Under the pieces are notes generated by a model, which worked only from the letters and a program-made list of their open reading frames with translations, did no database searches and was not told the DNA's origin. From Bordetella genomosp. 10 (GTDB lineage: Bacteria; Pseudomonadota; Gammaproteobacteria; Burkholderiales; Burkholderiaceae_B), in contig NZ_NEVM01000002.1 in NCBI RefSeq assembly GCF_002261225.1, forward strand, positions 744,001-808,000: a DNA stretch of 64,000 nucleotides, in the 5' to 3' direction. Of this stretch, positions 40,788 through 50,478 are shown one piece after another (position 1 is the first letter of the stretch; each line of letters opens with the position of its first letter). Position numbers and translations under genes: made by a program.

Positions 40788-40820
40788 AACGCCCGCCTTC
40801 ACCGGCGGGCGTTGTCTTTT
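40788..40820 (+). terminator. Rho-independent terminator of the TorF porin gene
   Basis: A perfect 10-base stem AACGCCCGCC and GGCGGGCGTT with a 6-base loop is followed by GTCTTTT. It begins 42 bases after the stop and separates the porin from rlmD. Confidence 0.85.
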
Positions 40821-40837
40821 CGGCTTCCGTCCCACCC

Positions 40838-40843
40838 TATAAT
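40838..40843 (+). promoter_or_regulatory. -10 hexamer TATAAT upstream of rlmD
   Basis: A consensus TATAAT lies 37 bases before the rlmD ATG, directly after the porin terminator. The -35 region is not obvious. Confidence 0.6.
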
Positions 40844-40880
40844 TCGGCCTGCTTTGAAATGTCATCTGGATGCTTAATTA

Positions 40881-42269
40881 ATGGCCGAAGTTCTCGATAT
40901 CGAATCCCTGGATCTGGAAGCCCGGGGGATCGCCCGCCGCGACGGCAAGGTCGTGTTCGTCGAAGGCGCCTTGCCCGGCGAACAGGTCACCGTGGAAACC
41001 GTGCGCCGCAAGCCGTCCTACGAAATCGCGCGCACCGTCGACGTGCTGCGGCCGTCGTCGCAGCGCGTCGCGCCGCGCTGCCCGCATTTCGGCGTCTGCG
41101 GCGGCTGCGCCATGCAGCATCTGGAGCCCTCGGCCCAGGTGGCCATCAAGCAGCGCTCGCTGGAGGACACGTTCTGGCACGTCGGCAAGCTGCGCCCCGC
41201 GCGCGTGCTGCCGCCGCTGCACGGCCCCACCTGGGGCTACCGTTTCCGCGCCCGCCTGTCGGTGCGCCTGGTGCTCAAGAAGGGCGGCGTCCTGGTCGGT
41301 TTCCACGAGCGCAAGAGCAGCTACGTGGCCGACATGCGCGAGTGCCATGTGCTGCCGCCGCACGTGGCCGCCTTGCTGATGCCGCTGCGCGCCATGATCG
41401 CCGGCATGTCGCAGCCCGACCACATGCCGCAGATCGAGGTCGCCGTGGGCGACGTGGCCACCGTGCTGGTGCTGCGCCACCTGGAGCCGCTGACCGACGA
41501 CGACATCGCCATCCTGCGCGCGTTCGCCGCGCACCATGGCGTGCAATGGTGGCTGCAGCCCAAGGGGCCGGACACCTGTCATCCGCTGGAGCGCGAGCAC
41601 GCCGAGGCCCTGGCGTATTCGCTGCCGGAGTTCGGGCTGCGCATGCCGTTCAAGCCCACCGACTTCACGCAGGTCAACCACGCCATCAACCGGGCCCTGA
41701 TCTCGCGCGCCTTGACGCTGCTGGAGGTCCAGCCGACCGATCGCGTGGCGGACCTGTTCTGCGGCCTGGGCAATTTCACGCTGCCGCTGGCGACGCTGGC
41801 GCGCGAGGCGGTGGGCGTGGAGGGCAGCAAGGCGCTGACCGACCGCGCGATGGAAGCGGCGCGGCGCCATGGCCTGGGCGCGACGACGAGTTTCTCCACG
41901 CTCAACCTGTTCGAGGTGGACGTGAAGTGGCTGCGCGGCCTGGGCTATTTCGACCGCATGCTCATCGATCCGCCGCGCGAGGGCGCGCAGGCGGTGGCGC
42001 AAGCCCTGGCGCTGCTAACGCCGCAGGAGCGGCCGCGCCGCATCGTCTACGTGTCCTGTAATCCGGCCACCCTGGCGCGCGACGCGGCGATCATGGTGCA
42101 TGAAGGCGGCTACGTGCTGCGCAGCGCGGGCGTCATCAATATGTTCCCGCATACGGGCCACGTCGAGTCCATCGCCGTGTTCGAATCGCTGGACGAGGAA
42201 AGCGTGCTGGCGGCGCAGAAGCAGGCGGCGGAGAAACGGCTGCTGGCCGAGCAGCAGGCCGCGGCATAA
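40881..42269 (+). CDS. rlmD: 23S rRNA (uracil(1939)-C(5))-methyltransferase RlmD
   Basis: The 462-residue enzyme methylates U1939 of 23S rRNA. An N-terminal TRAM domain (to about residue 58) is followed by the iron-sulfur cluster cysteines in [14 protein letters not shown] (Cys 67, 73, 76) with a fourth in RECHVLP. The C-terminal Rossmann domain has [17 protein letters not shown] and the catalytic [12 protein letters not shown]. It has its own -10 element and is the normal length; the tail after SIAVFESL is a short Gln/Ala-rich helix. Confidence 0.95.
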   Translation: MAEVLDIESLDLEARGIARRDGKVVFVEGALPGEQVTVETVRRKPSYEIARTVDVLRPSSQRVAPRCPHFGVCGGCAMQHLEPSAQVAIKQRSLEDTFWHVGKLRPARVLPPLHGPTWGYRFRARLSVRLVLKKGGVLVGFHERKSSYVADMRECHVLPPHVAALLMPLRAMIAGMSQPDHMPQIEVAVGDVATVLVLRHLEPLTDDDIAILRAFAAHHGVQWWLQPKGPDTCHPLEREHAEALAYSLPEFGLRMPFKPTDFTQVNHAINRALISRALTLLEVQPTDRVADLFCGLGNFTLPLATLAREAVGVEGSKALTDRAMEAARRHGLGATTSFSTLNLFEVDVKWLRGLGYFDRMLIDPPREGAQAVAQALALLTPQERPRRIVYVSCNPATLARDAAIMVHEGGYVLRSAGVINMFPHTGHVESIAVFESLDEESVLAAQKQAAEKRLLAEQQAAA

Positions 42270-42354
42270 GGTTTCCGGACCGCGCTGCGTCCGCATGCTG
42301 GCGCCACCCGCGGCCTGTTTCCTTGCGGAGCGTGCACCGTACCGAGCCCGCAAA

Positions 42355-42384
42355 AACAAAGGCACGCGTCAGCGTGCCTTTGTT
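42355..42384. terminator. Bidirectional terminator between rlmD and argH
   Basis: A perfect 13-base stem AACAAAGGCACGC and GCGTGCCTTTGTT with loop GTCA sits between the convergent genes; A-rich and T-rich stem ends serve both directions. Confidence 0.88.
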
Positions 42385-42410
42385 CATGGCCCCGAGGTGA
42401 AATCCGGGAA

Positions 42411-43844
42411 TCAGGCCGGCTTCGTCTCGTCCAGCACGCGCTGCGCTTCCTCGCGCACGCGCGCCGGCGCGGTGCCGCCGACGTGGTCGCGGGCGGCCAC
42501 GGAGCCTTCCAGCGTCAACACCTGGTGGATGTCCTCGCCGATGGCGGCGTTGTAGGCCTGCAGTTCGGCCAGGGTCAGGTCGGCCAGGTCGCAGCCGCGC
42601 TGTTCGCAGTCGCGCACCGCGTGCGCCACCACTTCATGGGCGTCGCGGAAGGGCAGGCCGCGCTTGACCAGGTAGTCGGCCAGGTCGGTGGCCGTGGCGA
42701 AACCCTGCAGCGCCGCGGCGCGCATGTTGTCGGCCTTGACCTTGATGCCGCCGGCCATGTCCGCGAAGATGGTCAGCGTGTCGCGCAGCGTGTCCGCCGT
42801 GTCGAACAAGCCTTCCTTGTCTTCCTGGTTGTCCTTGTTGTACGCCAGGGGCTGGCCCTTCATCAGCGTGAGCAGGGCGACCAGGTGGCCGTTGACGCGG
42901 CCGGTCTTGCCCCGCGCCAGTTCCGGCACGTCCGGGTTCTTCTTCTGCGGCATGATGGAGCTGCCGGTGCAGAAGCGGTCGGCCAGGTCGATGAAGCCGA
43001 CGCGCGGGCTCATCCACAGCACCAGCTCTTCCGAGAAGCGCGACACGTGGGTCATCACCAGCGCGGCGGCGGCGCAGAACTCGATGGCGAAATCGCGGTC
43101 CGACACGGCGTCCAGCGAATTGCGGCAGACGCCGTCGAAGCCCAGGGTGCGCGCGACGCGCTCGCGATCGATGGGATAGCTGGTGCCGGCCAGGGCGGCC
43201 GCGCCCAGCGGCAGGCGGTTGACGCGGCGGCGGCAGTCGGCCAGGCGCTCGGCGTCGCGGCCGAACATTTCGGCGTAGGCCAGCAGGTGGTGGCCGAAGG
43301 TCACCGGCTGGGCGACCTGCAGATGAGTGAAGCCGGGCATGATGGTGCCGGCGTTTTCCAGGGCCACCCCGGCCAGGGCATGGCGCAACTGGCGCAGCAG
43401 GTCGAGCAGGATGTCGATTTCGCCGCGCAGCCACAGGCGGATGTCGGTGGCCACCTGGTCGTTGCGCGAACGGCCGGTATGCAGGCGCTTGCCGGCGTCG
43501 CCGACCAGCTCCACCAGGCGCTTTTCGATGTTCAGGTGGACGTCTTCGAGGTCGAGCAGCCACTGGAAGCCGCCGGCCTCGATTTCGGACAGGATTTGCG
43601 CCATGCCGCGCTGGATGTCGGCCAGGTCCTGGGCGGAAATGATGCCCTGGGCCGCCAGCATGTCGGCGTGGGCCAGCGAACCCTGGATGTCGTGGCGTGC
43701 CAGGCGCTTGTCGAAATCCACCGAGGCGGTATAGCGCTTGACGAGATCGGAAACCGGCTCGGAGAAGCGGGCGGACCAGGCCTGGGCCTTGTTGGCGAAC
43801 TGGTCCTGGGCGGGAGACGAGGTGTTTGCGGGGGTGTTTGCCAT
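42411..43844 (-). CDS. argH: Argininosuccinate lyase
   Basis: ArgH splits argininosuccinate into arginine and fumarate in the last step of arginine synthesis. The 477-residue protein has the fumarase/aspartase-superfamily signature [19 protein letters not shown], the substrate loop [13 protein letters not shown] and the block [16 protein letters not shown]. The ATG at 43844 starts [15 protein letters not shown]; the extra upstream frame to 43883 is unlikely to be translated. Monocistronic here, divergent from nadE across 83 bases. Confidence 0.96.
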   Translation of the reverse strand: MANTPANTSSPAQDQFANKAQAWSARFSEPVSDLVKRYTASVDFDKRLARHDIQGSLAHADMLAAQGIISAQDLADIQRGMAQILSEIEAGGFQWLLDLEDVHLNIEKRLVELVGDAGKRLHTGRSRNDQVATDIRLWLRGEIDILLDLLRQLRHALAGVALENAGTIMPGFTHLQVAQPVTFGHHLLAYAEMFGRDAERLADCRRRVNRLPLGAAALAGTSYPIDRERVARTLGFDGVCRNSLDAVSDRDFAIEFCAAAALVMTHVSRFSEELVLWMSPRVGFIDLADRFCTGSSIMPQKKNPDVPELARGKTGRVNGHLVALLTLMKGQPLAYNKDNQEDKEGLFDTADTLRDTLTIFADMAGGIKVKADNMRAAALQGFATATDLADYLVKRGLPFRDAHEVVAHAVRDCEQRGCDLADLTLAELQAYNAAIGEDIHQVLTLEGSVAARDHVGGTAPARVREEAQRVLDETKPA

Positions 43845-43885
43845 AGTGGGGGGGATTATAGAACCCGCCCGCGAACGCGGCATGC

Positions 43886-43891
43886 GATAAT
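43886..43891 (+). promoter_or_regulatory. -10 hexamer GATAAT upstream of nadE
   Basis: GATAAT lies 37 bases before the nadE ATG in the short argH-nadE divergent gap; a -35 element is unclear. Confidence 0.4.
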
Positions 43892-43927
43892 TTCATCCCT
43901 CCTTTTCAGCCTCCCGCATCCCCCGCA

Positions 43928-45562
43928 ATGAGCACAGCCCGAGTCGCTATCGCGCAAATCAACGCTTGTGTCGGAGACCTGTCCGGCAACGTCCAACGCG
44001 TGCTGGCGGCGGCCCGCCAGGCGCACGGGCAGGGCGCTGACATCCTGCTGACGCCGGAACTGGTGCTGACCGGCTACCCGCCCGAGGACTTGCTGTTGCG
44101 GCCGCAATTCGTGCAGGCGCAACTGCGGGAACTGGATGGCCTGCGCCGCGAACTGGCGCAATTCAAGGGCCTGCGGGTGGTGGTCGGCCACGTCGACGGC
44201 GAAGGGCGGTCGCTGTACAACGCCGCCAGCGTGTTCCTCGAAGGCGAGACGCTGGGCACCTACCGCAAGCGCGAGCTGCCCAATTATTCGGTATTCGACG
44301 AGCAGCGCTACTTCAAGGCGGACGGCGCGCCGCTGATCTTCGAGGTCGCCGGCGTCACCTTCGGCGTGGTGATCTGCGAGGACATGTGGTTCGACCGCGC
44401 GCCGGCGGCCGCGCGCCAGGCCGGCGCCCAGGTGCTGCTGGTGCCCAACGCGTCGCCCTACAACACCGGCAAGCAGGACGATCGCCTGCGCGTGGCGCGC
44501 GAGTGCGTGCGCGTCGGCGACTGCGCGGTGGTCTACGCCAATATGGTGGGCGGACAGGATGAGCTGGTGTTCGACGGCGCGTCCTTCGCCATGGACCGCG
44601 CCGGCCAGGTGACGGCGCGCCTGCCGGATTTCGCCGAGGACGTGCAGTCCGTGCTGGTCGATGCGCAGGGCAACGTGCGCCCGGCCACGCCGCAGGCCGC
44701 CGTCGCCGTGCCCGAACCCGAGGCGCAGGTGTGGCAGGCGCTGGTCGTGGGCGTGCGGGACTACCTGGGCAAGAACCGCTTTCCGGGCGCCATCATCGGC
44801 CTGTCCGGCGGCATCGATTCGGCCGTGGTGCTGGCCGTGGCGGTGGACGCGCTGGGTGCGGAGAACGTGCGCGCCGTCATGATGCCGTCGCGCTATACCG
44901 CGGACATTTCGCAGATCGACGCCGAGGACATGGCCAAGCGCCTGGGCGTGCAGTACGACGTCATCACCATCGGTTCGGTGGTCGATTCCTTCGAGGCCAT
45001 GCTGGCGCCGCATTTCGCCGGGCTGCCGGTGGACGCGACGGAAGAGAACATCCAGGCGCGCGTGCGCGGCACGCTGCTGATGGCCCTGTCGAACAAGACG
45101 GGCCGGCTGGTGCTGACCACCGGCAACAAGTCGGAGATGACCACCGGCTATTGCACGCTGTACGGCGACATGGCCGGCGGCTTCGCCGTCATCAAGGACG
45201 TGCCCAAGACCCTGGTCTACCGCCTGGCCGTGTGGCGCAACCGGCAGCGGGAAATCATCCCGGAACGCATCATCACCCGGCCGCCTTCGGCCGAGCTGCG
45301 GGAAGACCAGAAGGACCAGGACAGCCTGCCGCCCTACGACATCCTCGACGGCATCGTCGAGCGCTACATGGAGCGCAACGAATCGGCCGCCGAGATCGTC
45401 GCCGCGGGCTTTCCGCGGGAAGCGGTGGAGCAGGTCGTGCGCCTGATCCGCATCAATGAATACAAGCGCCGCCAGGCCCCTCCGGGACCGCGCATCACGC
45501 CGCGGGCGTTCGGCCGGGATTGGCGCTATCCTGTCACCAACGGCTTTCGCGAAACCGTGTGA
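43928..45562 (+). CDS. nadE: Glutamine-dependent NAD(+) synthetase
   Basis: The 544-residue enzyme makes NAD from deamido-NAD, ATP and glutamine. Residues 1 to about 260 are a nitrilase-type glutaminase with the Glu-Lys-Cys triad: Glu 44 in LTPELVLTGYPPEDLL, Lys 114 in TYRKRELPNY and Cys 150 in VVICEDMWFDRAP. From about 275 the synthetase domain has the pyrophosphatase loop IIGLSGGIDSAVVL and TTGNKSEMTTGYCTLYGD. This is the two-domain NadE2 type. glnB follows 32 bases downstream; P-II proteins are known to relieve NAD inhibition of NadE2-type enzymes in related bacteria. Confidence 0.96.
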   Translation: MSTARVAIAQINACVGDLSGNVQRVLAAARQAHGQGADILLTPELVLTGYPPEDLLLRPQFVQAQLRELDGLRRELAQFKGLRVVVGHVDGEGRSLYNAASVFLEGETLGTYRKRELPNYSVFDEQRYFKADGAPLIFEVAGVTFGVVICEDMWFDRAPAAARQAGAQVLLVPNASPYNTGKQDDRLRVARECVRVGDCAVVYANMVGGQDELVFDGASFAMDRAGQVTARLPDFAEDVQSVLVDAQGNVRPATPQAAVAVPEPEAQVWQALVVGVRDYLGKNRFPGAIIGLSGGIDSAVVLAVAVDALGAENVRAVMMPSRYTADISQIDAEDMAKRLGVQYDVITIGSVVDSFEAMLAPHFAGLPVDATEENIQARVRGTLLMALSNKTGRLVLTTGNKSEMTTGYCTLYGDMAGGFAVIKDVPKTLVYRLAVWRNRQREIIPERIITRPPSAELREDQKDQDSLPPYDILDGIVERYMERNESAAEIVAAGFPREAVEQVVRLIRINEYKRRQAPPGPRITPRAFGRDWRYPVTNGFRETV

Positions 45563-45576
45563 GCCTCGATAAATAA

Positions 45577-45933
<357 letters not shown>

Positions 45934-45977
45934 AAGGCCCCCCCGTACCGCGCGGAGCGTGGCCCCCCAAGGGGGCG

Positions 45978-46012
45978 ACACCGGCGGACCGGGGGACCCG
46001 GATCCGCGGTGT
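45978..46012 (+). terminator. Imperfect long hairpin downstream of glnB
   Basis: Arms ACACC/GGTGT, GCGGA/TCCGC and CCGGG/CCCGG stack with single-base bulges around loop GGA. The preceding 45939-45976 region is a C-run/G-run palindrome (CCCCCCAAGGGGG) resembling the dispersed intergenic repeats. There is no T-run directly after, so strength as a terminator is uncertain. Confidence 0.5.
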
Positions 46013-46040
46013 CCTCGATTGGTTTGAGTTCTTTAGCTAC

Positions 46041-46069
46041 AGCTATAGCTATCCATAGCTATAGCTTTT
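46041..46069. terminator. AT-rich palindrome at the glnB / LysR convergent junction
   Basis: AGCTATAGCTAT and ATAGCTATAGCT form a perfect 12-base inverted repeat around CC, followed by TTTT on the plus strand. The LysR gene stop (TAG, 46061-46059) lies inside it. The sequence is strikingly AT-rich for this genome and probably ends the glnB transcript. Confidence 0.5.
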
Positions 46070-46949
46070 CATCTTGCAGTTGCGCACAGCGCTGGAATAT
46101 TGAATCGGTGATGGCCTGGCGCGAATGTTCGCGCCGGTCTATCAGGCCGACGGCCCGGGTGACGGGGCCGATGTCTTCGGGCAGGGGCAATACGCGCAGG
46201 TCGGGCGCCGTCGCCCATTGCGCGGCCTTCAGCAGGGGCAGCAGCGTCACGCCCACTTCCTGTCTTACCAATTCCACCACGGTTTCGATCGAGTTCAATT
46301 CCAGGAACTCGTGCACGTGCACGTTCAATCGCCGGAGCACGCGGTCGATCTGCAGGCCCGTGCGCTGGGTGCGGTCGAAGCGCAGGAAAGGGTTGCGCTC
46401 CAGCAGTTCGTGCAGGGTGTCGCCCGGCGCGCTCGGCGGGGCGATCGCCACCAGCGGTTCTTCATAGAGCGGGGTCCAGCGCGTGCTGGCCATGCGCCGG
46501 CCCGATTCCACCACCAGGGCGGCGTCCAGCTCGCCGTTCTCGACCTTGCCCGCCAGTTCGCTGGACTTGCCGGAAAACAGGCGCACGTCCAGGCCGTCGT
46601 GCTCGCGCTTGAGCGCCGAGACCGCCTTGGACAGCAGGCCCATGCAGGACACGATGGCGCCCACGGCCACGGAGCCCGCCAGCTCGCCCGGCCCGGGCCG
46701 GCGCGGGGAACGGATACGGTCGTACAGATCCAGGAATTGCTTGATCTCGGGCAGCAGGTCGCGGCCGGCGGCGTTGAGGATGGCCAGCCGCCCGCTGCGG
46801 TCGAACAGCTCGCGGCCCAGTTCTTCCTCCAGCGCGCGCATCTGGAAGCTGACCGCCGCCTGGGTCAGCGCCACCCGCTCGGCGGCCTCCGAGAAAGACC
46901 CGTAGCGGGAGACGGCGACGAAGGTGCGCAGGAAACGGATGGTGCTCAT
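46059..46949 (-). CDS. LysR-family transcriptional regulator, divergent from the gamma-glutamyltransferase/peptide transporter operon
   Basis: The 296-residue protein has a canonical LysR helix-turn-helix (MSTIRFLRTFVAVSRYGSFS, then ALTQAAVSFQMRALEEELGR) and an effector-binding domain. ATG 46949 is chosen from the conserved start; the upstream open frame begins in non-conserved sequence. A 259-base gap with an AT-rich palindrome separates it from ggt, so it most likely controls that operon in response to a gamma-glutamyl compound or a derived amino acid. This is inferred from position. Confidence 0.9.
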   Translation of the reverse strand: MSTIRFLRTFVAVSRYGSFSEAAERVALTQAAVSFQMRALEEELGRELFDRSGRLAILNAAGRDLLPEIKQFLDLYDRIRSPRRPGPGELAGSVAVGAIVSCMGLLSKAVSALKREHDGLDVRLFSGKSSELAGKVENGELDAALVVESGRRMASTRWTPLYEEPLVAIAPPSAPGDTLHELLERNPFLRFDRTQRTGLQIDRVLRRLNVHVHEFLELNSIETVVELVRQEVGVTLLPLLKAAQWATAPDLRVLPLPEDIGPVTRAVGLIDRREHSRQAITDSIFQRCAQLQDEKL

Positions 46950-47124
46950 GAAGGACTCGCAAATACGGGGTTGGCCCGCCGGCGGCGGGCGGCGCATACT
47001 CGGGCGCATGCTCGATTCGGAGATGGGTACGGAGAGCCGGCGCCGGCTGCCCGCGCCCCGCGCGGCATGACGCCCGAATCGCCTCCCCGACGACTCATAA
47101 AATTTTCTTGTATGACGCGAAAAA

Positions 47125-47139
47125 AAATCAAATTGATTT
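47125..47139. promoter_or_regulatory. Candidate LysR operator upstream of the gamma-glutamyltransferase operon
   Basis: AAATCA-AAT-TGATTT is a perfect 6-base inverted repeat in a very AT-rich stretch (47095-47145) 70-85 bases before the ggt start. Location and symmetry suit the divergent LysR protein. Confidence 0.45.
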
Positions 47140-47208
47140 AATTAGATCACGCGTGTACCTTGCGTGGTTTGTCTGCCCCTACGCCATTTACTTTTAGCCG
47201 AGCGTCAT

Positions 47209-48837
47209 ATGAAGAACTTCATCTGGGAAAACCCGTATCCGACCATACGCGCGCCGCTGTTCGCCCGCAATATCGTGTCGACGTCGCACCCGTTGGCGGC
47301 CCAGGCGGGCCTTCGTATGCTGCTCAAGGGCGGCAGCGCCATCGACGCGGCGGTCGCCGCCGCGGCCACCATCGCCCTGACGGAGCCGGTTTCCTGCGGC
47401 CTGGGCAGCGATTGCTTCGCCATCGTGTGGGACGGCAAGGAGCTGCACGGCCTGAATTCCTCCGGCGTGGCCCCGGCCGCCTGGAGCGTCGATTACTTCA
47501 AGAAGAAGTACGGCACGGGCTCGGACGGCCTGGCCGTGCAGCCCAAGCGCGGCTGGGACAGCGTGACGGTGCCCGGCGCGGTGGCCGGCTGGGCCGCCCT
47601 GCATGAGAAGTTCGGCAAGCTGCCGTTCGAAACCCTGTTCGAGCCCGCCATCGAGATCGCCGAGCGCGGCTATTCCGTGCCGCCCATCACCGCGCGCAAG
47701 TGGGACGCCGCCGTGGCCGAGCTGAAGGACCAGCCCGGCTTCGCCCAGGCCTTCATGCCCAACGGCCGCGCGCCGGCCGTGGGCGAGCACTTCCGCATCC
47801 CGGAAGCCGCCTGGACGCTGCGCCGCATCGCCGAGAGCAAGGGCCGCGACTACTACGAAGGCGACATCGCCGCCAAGATCGTGGCGCACAGCAAGGAATG
47901 CGGCGGCTCGATGACGCTGGACGACCTGCGCAACTACCGTCCCGACTTCGTCAAGACCATCTCGCGCAAGTACCGCGGCTACGAAGTGCATGAAATCCCG
48001 CCCAACGGCCAGGGCATCGCCGCCCTGATGGCGCTGGGCATCCTGGACCATTTCGACCAGGCCGGCCTGCCGCTGGACTCGGTGCGCGCGCAGCACCTGC
48101 AGATCGAAGCCATGAAGCTGGCCTTCGCCGACCTGTACAAGTACGTCGGCGACCCGCGCACCATGGAAGTGACGCCCGAGCAGATGCTCGACGACGCCTA
48201 CCTGGCCTCGCGCGCCAAGCTCATCGACATGGACCGCGCCACGCACTTCGCCGCGGGCCGTCCGCATGCCGGCGGCACCATCTACATGACCACCGCCGAC
48301 GAAAGCGGCATGATGGTGTCCTTCATCATGTCCAACTACATGGGCTTCGGTTCGGGCGTGGTGGTGCCGGGCACCGGCATCAGCCTGCAGAACCGCGGCG
48401 TCGGCTTCTCGATGGACCCGAAGGCGGCCAACGTGGTCAAGGGCGGCCATCGTCCTTTCCACACCATCATCCCCGGCTTCCTGACGCGCGACGGCCAGCC
48501 CGTCATGAGCTTCGGCGTCATGGGCGGCGACATGCAGCCGCAAGGCCACTTGCAGACCGTCTCGCGCATGCTGGACTATCATCAGAACCCGCAGGCCGCG
48601 TGCGACGCGCCGCGCTGGAAGGTCAACCGCGACTTCACGCTGGACCTGGAGTCGACCATGCCCGCCGCCACGGTGGAAGGGCTGAAGAACCTGGGCCACT
48701 CGCTCAAGAGCGTGAACGATCCTTACATGGACTTCGGTTCGGGCCAGTTCATCTGGCGCATGTCGGAGAACGACCGCGAGCTGGGCTACGTGGCGGCCAG
48801 CGACAGCCGCCGCGACGGCCAGGCCGTCGGGTTCTGA
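47209..48837 (+). CDS. Gamma-glutamyltransferase family protein, apparently cytosolic
   Basis: This 542-residue Ntn hydrolase resembles gamma-glutamyltranspeptidase. NIVSTSHPLAAQAGLRMLLK and GGSAIDAAVAAAATIALTEP are the conserved N-terminal blocks, and GGTIYMTTADESG contains the predicted autoprocessing nucleophile Thr 357. Unlike secreted GGT it begins MKNFIWENPYPTIRAP with no signal peptide, so it should work in the cytosol. Five genes of an oligopeptide/glutathione-type ABC transporter follow in the same direction (one is the fused ATPase). Together they suggest import and cleavage of glutathione or gamma-glutamyl compounds; related proteins also act as acylases, so the substrate is uncertain. 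Confidence 0.88.
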   Translation: MKNFIWENPYPTIRAPLFARNIVSTSHPLAAQAGLRMLLKGGSAIDAAVAAAATIALTEPVSCGLGSDCFAIVWDGKELHGLNSSGVAPAAWSVDYFKKKYGTGSDGLAVQPKRGWDSVTVPGAVAGWAALHEKFGKLPFETLFEPAIEIAERGYSVPPITARKWDAAVAELKDQPGFAQAFMPNGRAPAVGEHFRIPEAAWTLRRIAESKGRDYYEGDIAAKIVAHSKECGGSMTLDDLRNYRPDFVKTISRKYRGYEVHEIPPNGQGIAALMALGILDHFDQAGLPLDSVRAQHLQIEAMKLAFADLYKYVGDPRTMEVTPEQMLDDAYLASRAKLIDMDRATHFAAGRPHAGGTIYMTTADESGMMVSFIMSNYMGFGSGVVVPGTGISLQNRGVGFSMDPKAANVVKGGHRPFHTIIPGFLTRDGQPVMSFGVMGGDMQPQGHLQTVSRMLDYHQNPQAACDAPRWKVNRDFTLDLESTMPAATVEGLKNLGHSLKSVNDPYMDFGSGQFIWRMSENDRELGYVAASDSRRDGQAVGF

Positions 48838-48891
48838 GCGGCGCCCGCGCCGGCGATCACACCAGCACACTAGACTAGGGGAATGGGCAAT

Positions 48892-50406
48892 ATGAAGAAA
48901 CTGGCAAGCGCCATCGGCGCCGCGGTCCTCCTGCTGGCCTCCGGGGCGACGCTGGCCCAGGAGATCCGCATCGGCTTGCAGGAGGATCCGGACGTCCTCG
49001 ATCCGCATCGCGCGCGCACCTACGTCGGCCGCATCGTCTTCACGTCGCTGTGCGACAAGCTGGTCGACATCGACCCGCGCCTGCACATCGTGCCGCAACT
49101 GGCCGAGTCGTGGAACTGGAACACCGACAACACGGTGCTGACCTTCAAGCTGCGCAAGGACGTGGTGTTCCATGACGGCACCAAGTTCGACGCCGCGGCC
49201 GCCAAGGCCAACCTGGACCGCGCCCGCACGCTGCCGGACAGCTTCCGCAAGGGCGAGCTGGCCTCGGTCGAGAAGGTCGAGGCGCCCGACGCCGATACCC
49301 TGGTGCTGACGCTGAAGGGCCCCGACGCTTCGCTGCTGGCGCAGTTGAGCGACCGCGCCGGCATGATGCTGTCGCCGGCGTCCTTCGATCCCAAGGATCC
49401 CAACGCGGTGGGCCGCAAGCCCATCTGTTCGGGCCCGTACAAGTTCGTCGAGCGCGTGCAGAACGACCGCATCGTCCTGGACAAGTTCGACCAGTACTAC
49501 GACGCCAAGGACTACCACTTCAGCCGCATCACCTTCCTGCCCATCCCGGACACCACGGTGCGCTTGCAGAACCTGCGCGCCGGCGGCCTGGACATGCTGG
49601 AACGCCTGAGCCCGTCGGACGCGCCGGACGTCAAGAAGGACAGCAGCCTGCACTTCTCGTCGGTGGCCGGCCTGGGCTTCCAGGAAGTGGTGTTCAACTC
49701 GAACAACGGCAAGCGCGGCGAGGCCAATCCCTTCCGCGATCCGCGCGTGCGCGAGGCCTTCGAGTTGGCGCTGGACCGCGACGCCATCAACGAAGTGGTG
49801 GGCGGCGGCATTTTCGAGCCTGCCAACCAGCCGTTCCCGCCGGCCAGCCCGTACCACAGCGACAAGTTCCCGCTGGTCAAGCGCGACGTCGAGAAGGCCA
49901 AGGCGTTGCTGAAGGAAGCCGGCAAGACCCAGGTCAAGGCGGAGCTCGCCTTCGGCAACAACACGACCACCGCCGCGATCGCCGAAATGATCCAGGCCAT
50001 GGAGCGCGAGGCCGGCATCGAGCTGAGCCTGCGGCCCACCGACTACGCCGCGCTGCTCGGCCAGATGCACAACGGCAATTTCGAGCTGGCCTTGCGCGGC
50101 TGGTCCGGCCGTCCCGACCCCGACGGCAACATCACGCAGTTCGTGAGCTGCAAGGGCGAGCTGAACGACGGCCACTACTGCAACGCCGAGGTCGACAAGC
50201 TGCTGTTCGATGCCCGCAAGGTGCCGGACGAGGCCAAGCGCAAGGCCTTGTACGACCAGGCCCAGGCCATCCTGCGCAAGGACGTGGCCGACGCCTTCCT
50301 GTACTTCCAGCCGTGGCCTTTCGCCATGCAGCGCAAGGTGCAGGGCTTCCTGCCGTATCCCGACGGCATGATCCGCCTGAAGGGCGTTTCCTTCGCCACG
50401 AAGTAA
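48892..50406 (+). CDS. Peptide/glutathione ABC transporter periplasmic binding protein (SBP family 5, GsiB/DppA-like)
   Basis: The 504-residue protein has a signal peptide (MKKLASAIGAAVLLLASGAT, cleavage about TLAQ-EI) and family-5 features: IGLQEDPDVLDPHRARTYV and TFKLRKDVVFHDGTKFDAAA, the typical FHDG block. ATG 48892 is chosen because AGGGG lies 10 bases upstream; ATG 48883 in the same frame would be only one base from it. The length suits GsiB or DppA. Co-located with ggt it probably binds glutathione or gamma-glutamyl peptides. Confidence 0.92.
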   Translation: MKKLASAIGAAVLLLASGATLAQEIRIGLQEDPDVLDPHRARTYVGRIVFTSLCDKLVDIDPRLHIVPQLAESWNWNTDNTVLTFKLRKDVVFHDGTKFDAAAAKANLDRARTLPDSFRKGELASVEKVEAPDADTLVLTLKGPDASLLAQLSDRAGMMLSPASFDPKDPNAVGRKPICSGPYKFVERVQNDRIVLDKFDQYYDAKDYHFSRITFLPIPDTTVRLQNLRAGGLDMLERLSPSDAPDVKKDSSLHFSSVAGLGFQEVVFNSNNGKRGEANPFRDPRVREAFELALDRDAINEVVGGGIFEPANQPFPPASPYHSDKFPLVKRDVEKAKALLKEAGKTQVKAELAFGNNTTTAAIAEMIQAMEREAGIELSLRPTDYAALLGQMHNGNFELALRGWSGRPDPDGNITQFVSCKGELNDGHYCNAEVDKLLFDARKVPDEAKRKALYDQAQAILRKDVADAFLYFQPWPFAMQRKVQGFLPYPDGMIRLKGVSFATK

Positions 50407-50478
50407 GGCAAGTCCCGGCGCGCGGCGTCTTCCCTGGCCGGAAGATGGCCGCGCGTTTGGCATTTTTCGGTCCGACCC

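Noticed and set aside
46041..46069. Phage or integron attachment site
   Set aside because: The palindrome is attractive as a recombination site, but no integrase, tRNA or foreign-looking gene lies nearby and no second copy flanks a segment in this window.
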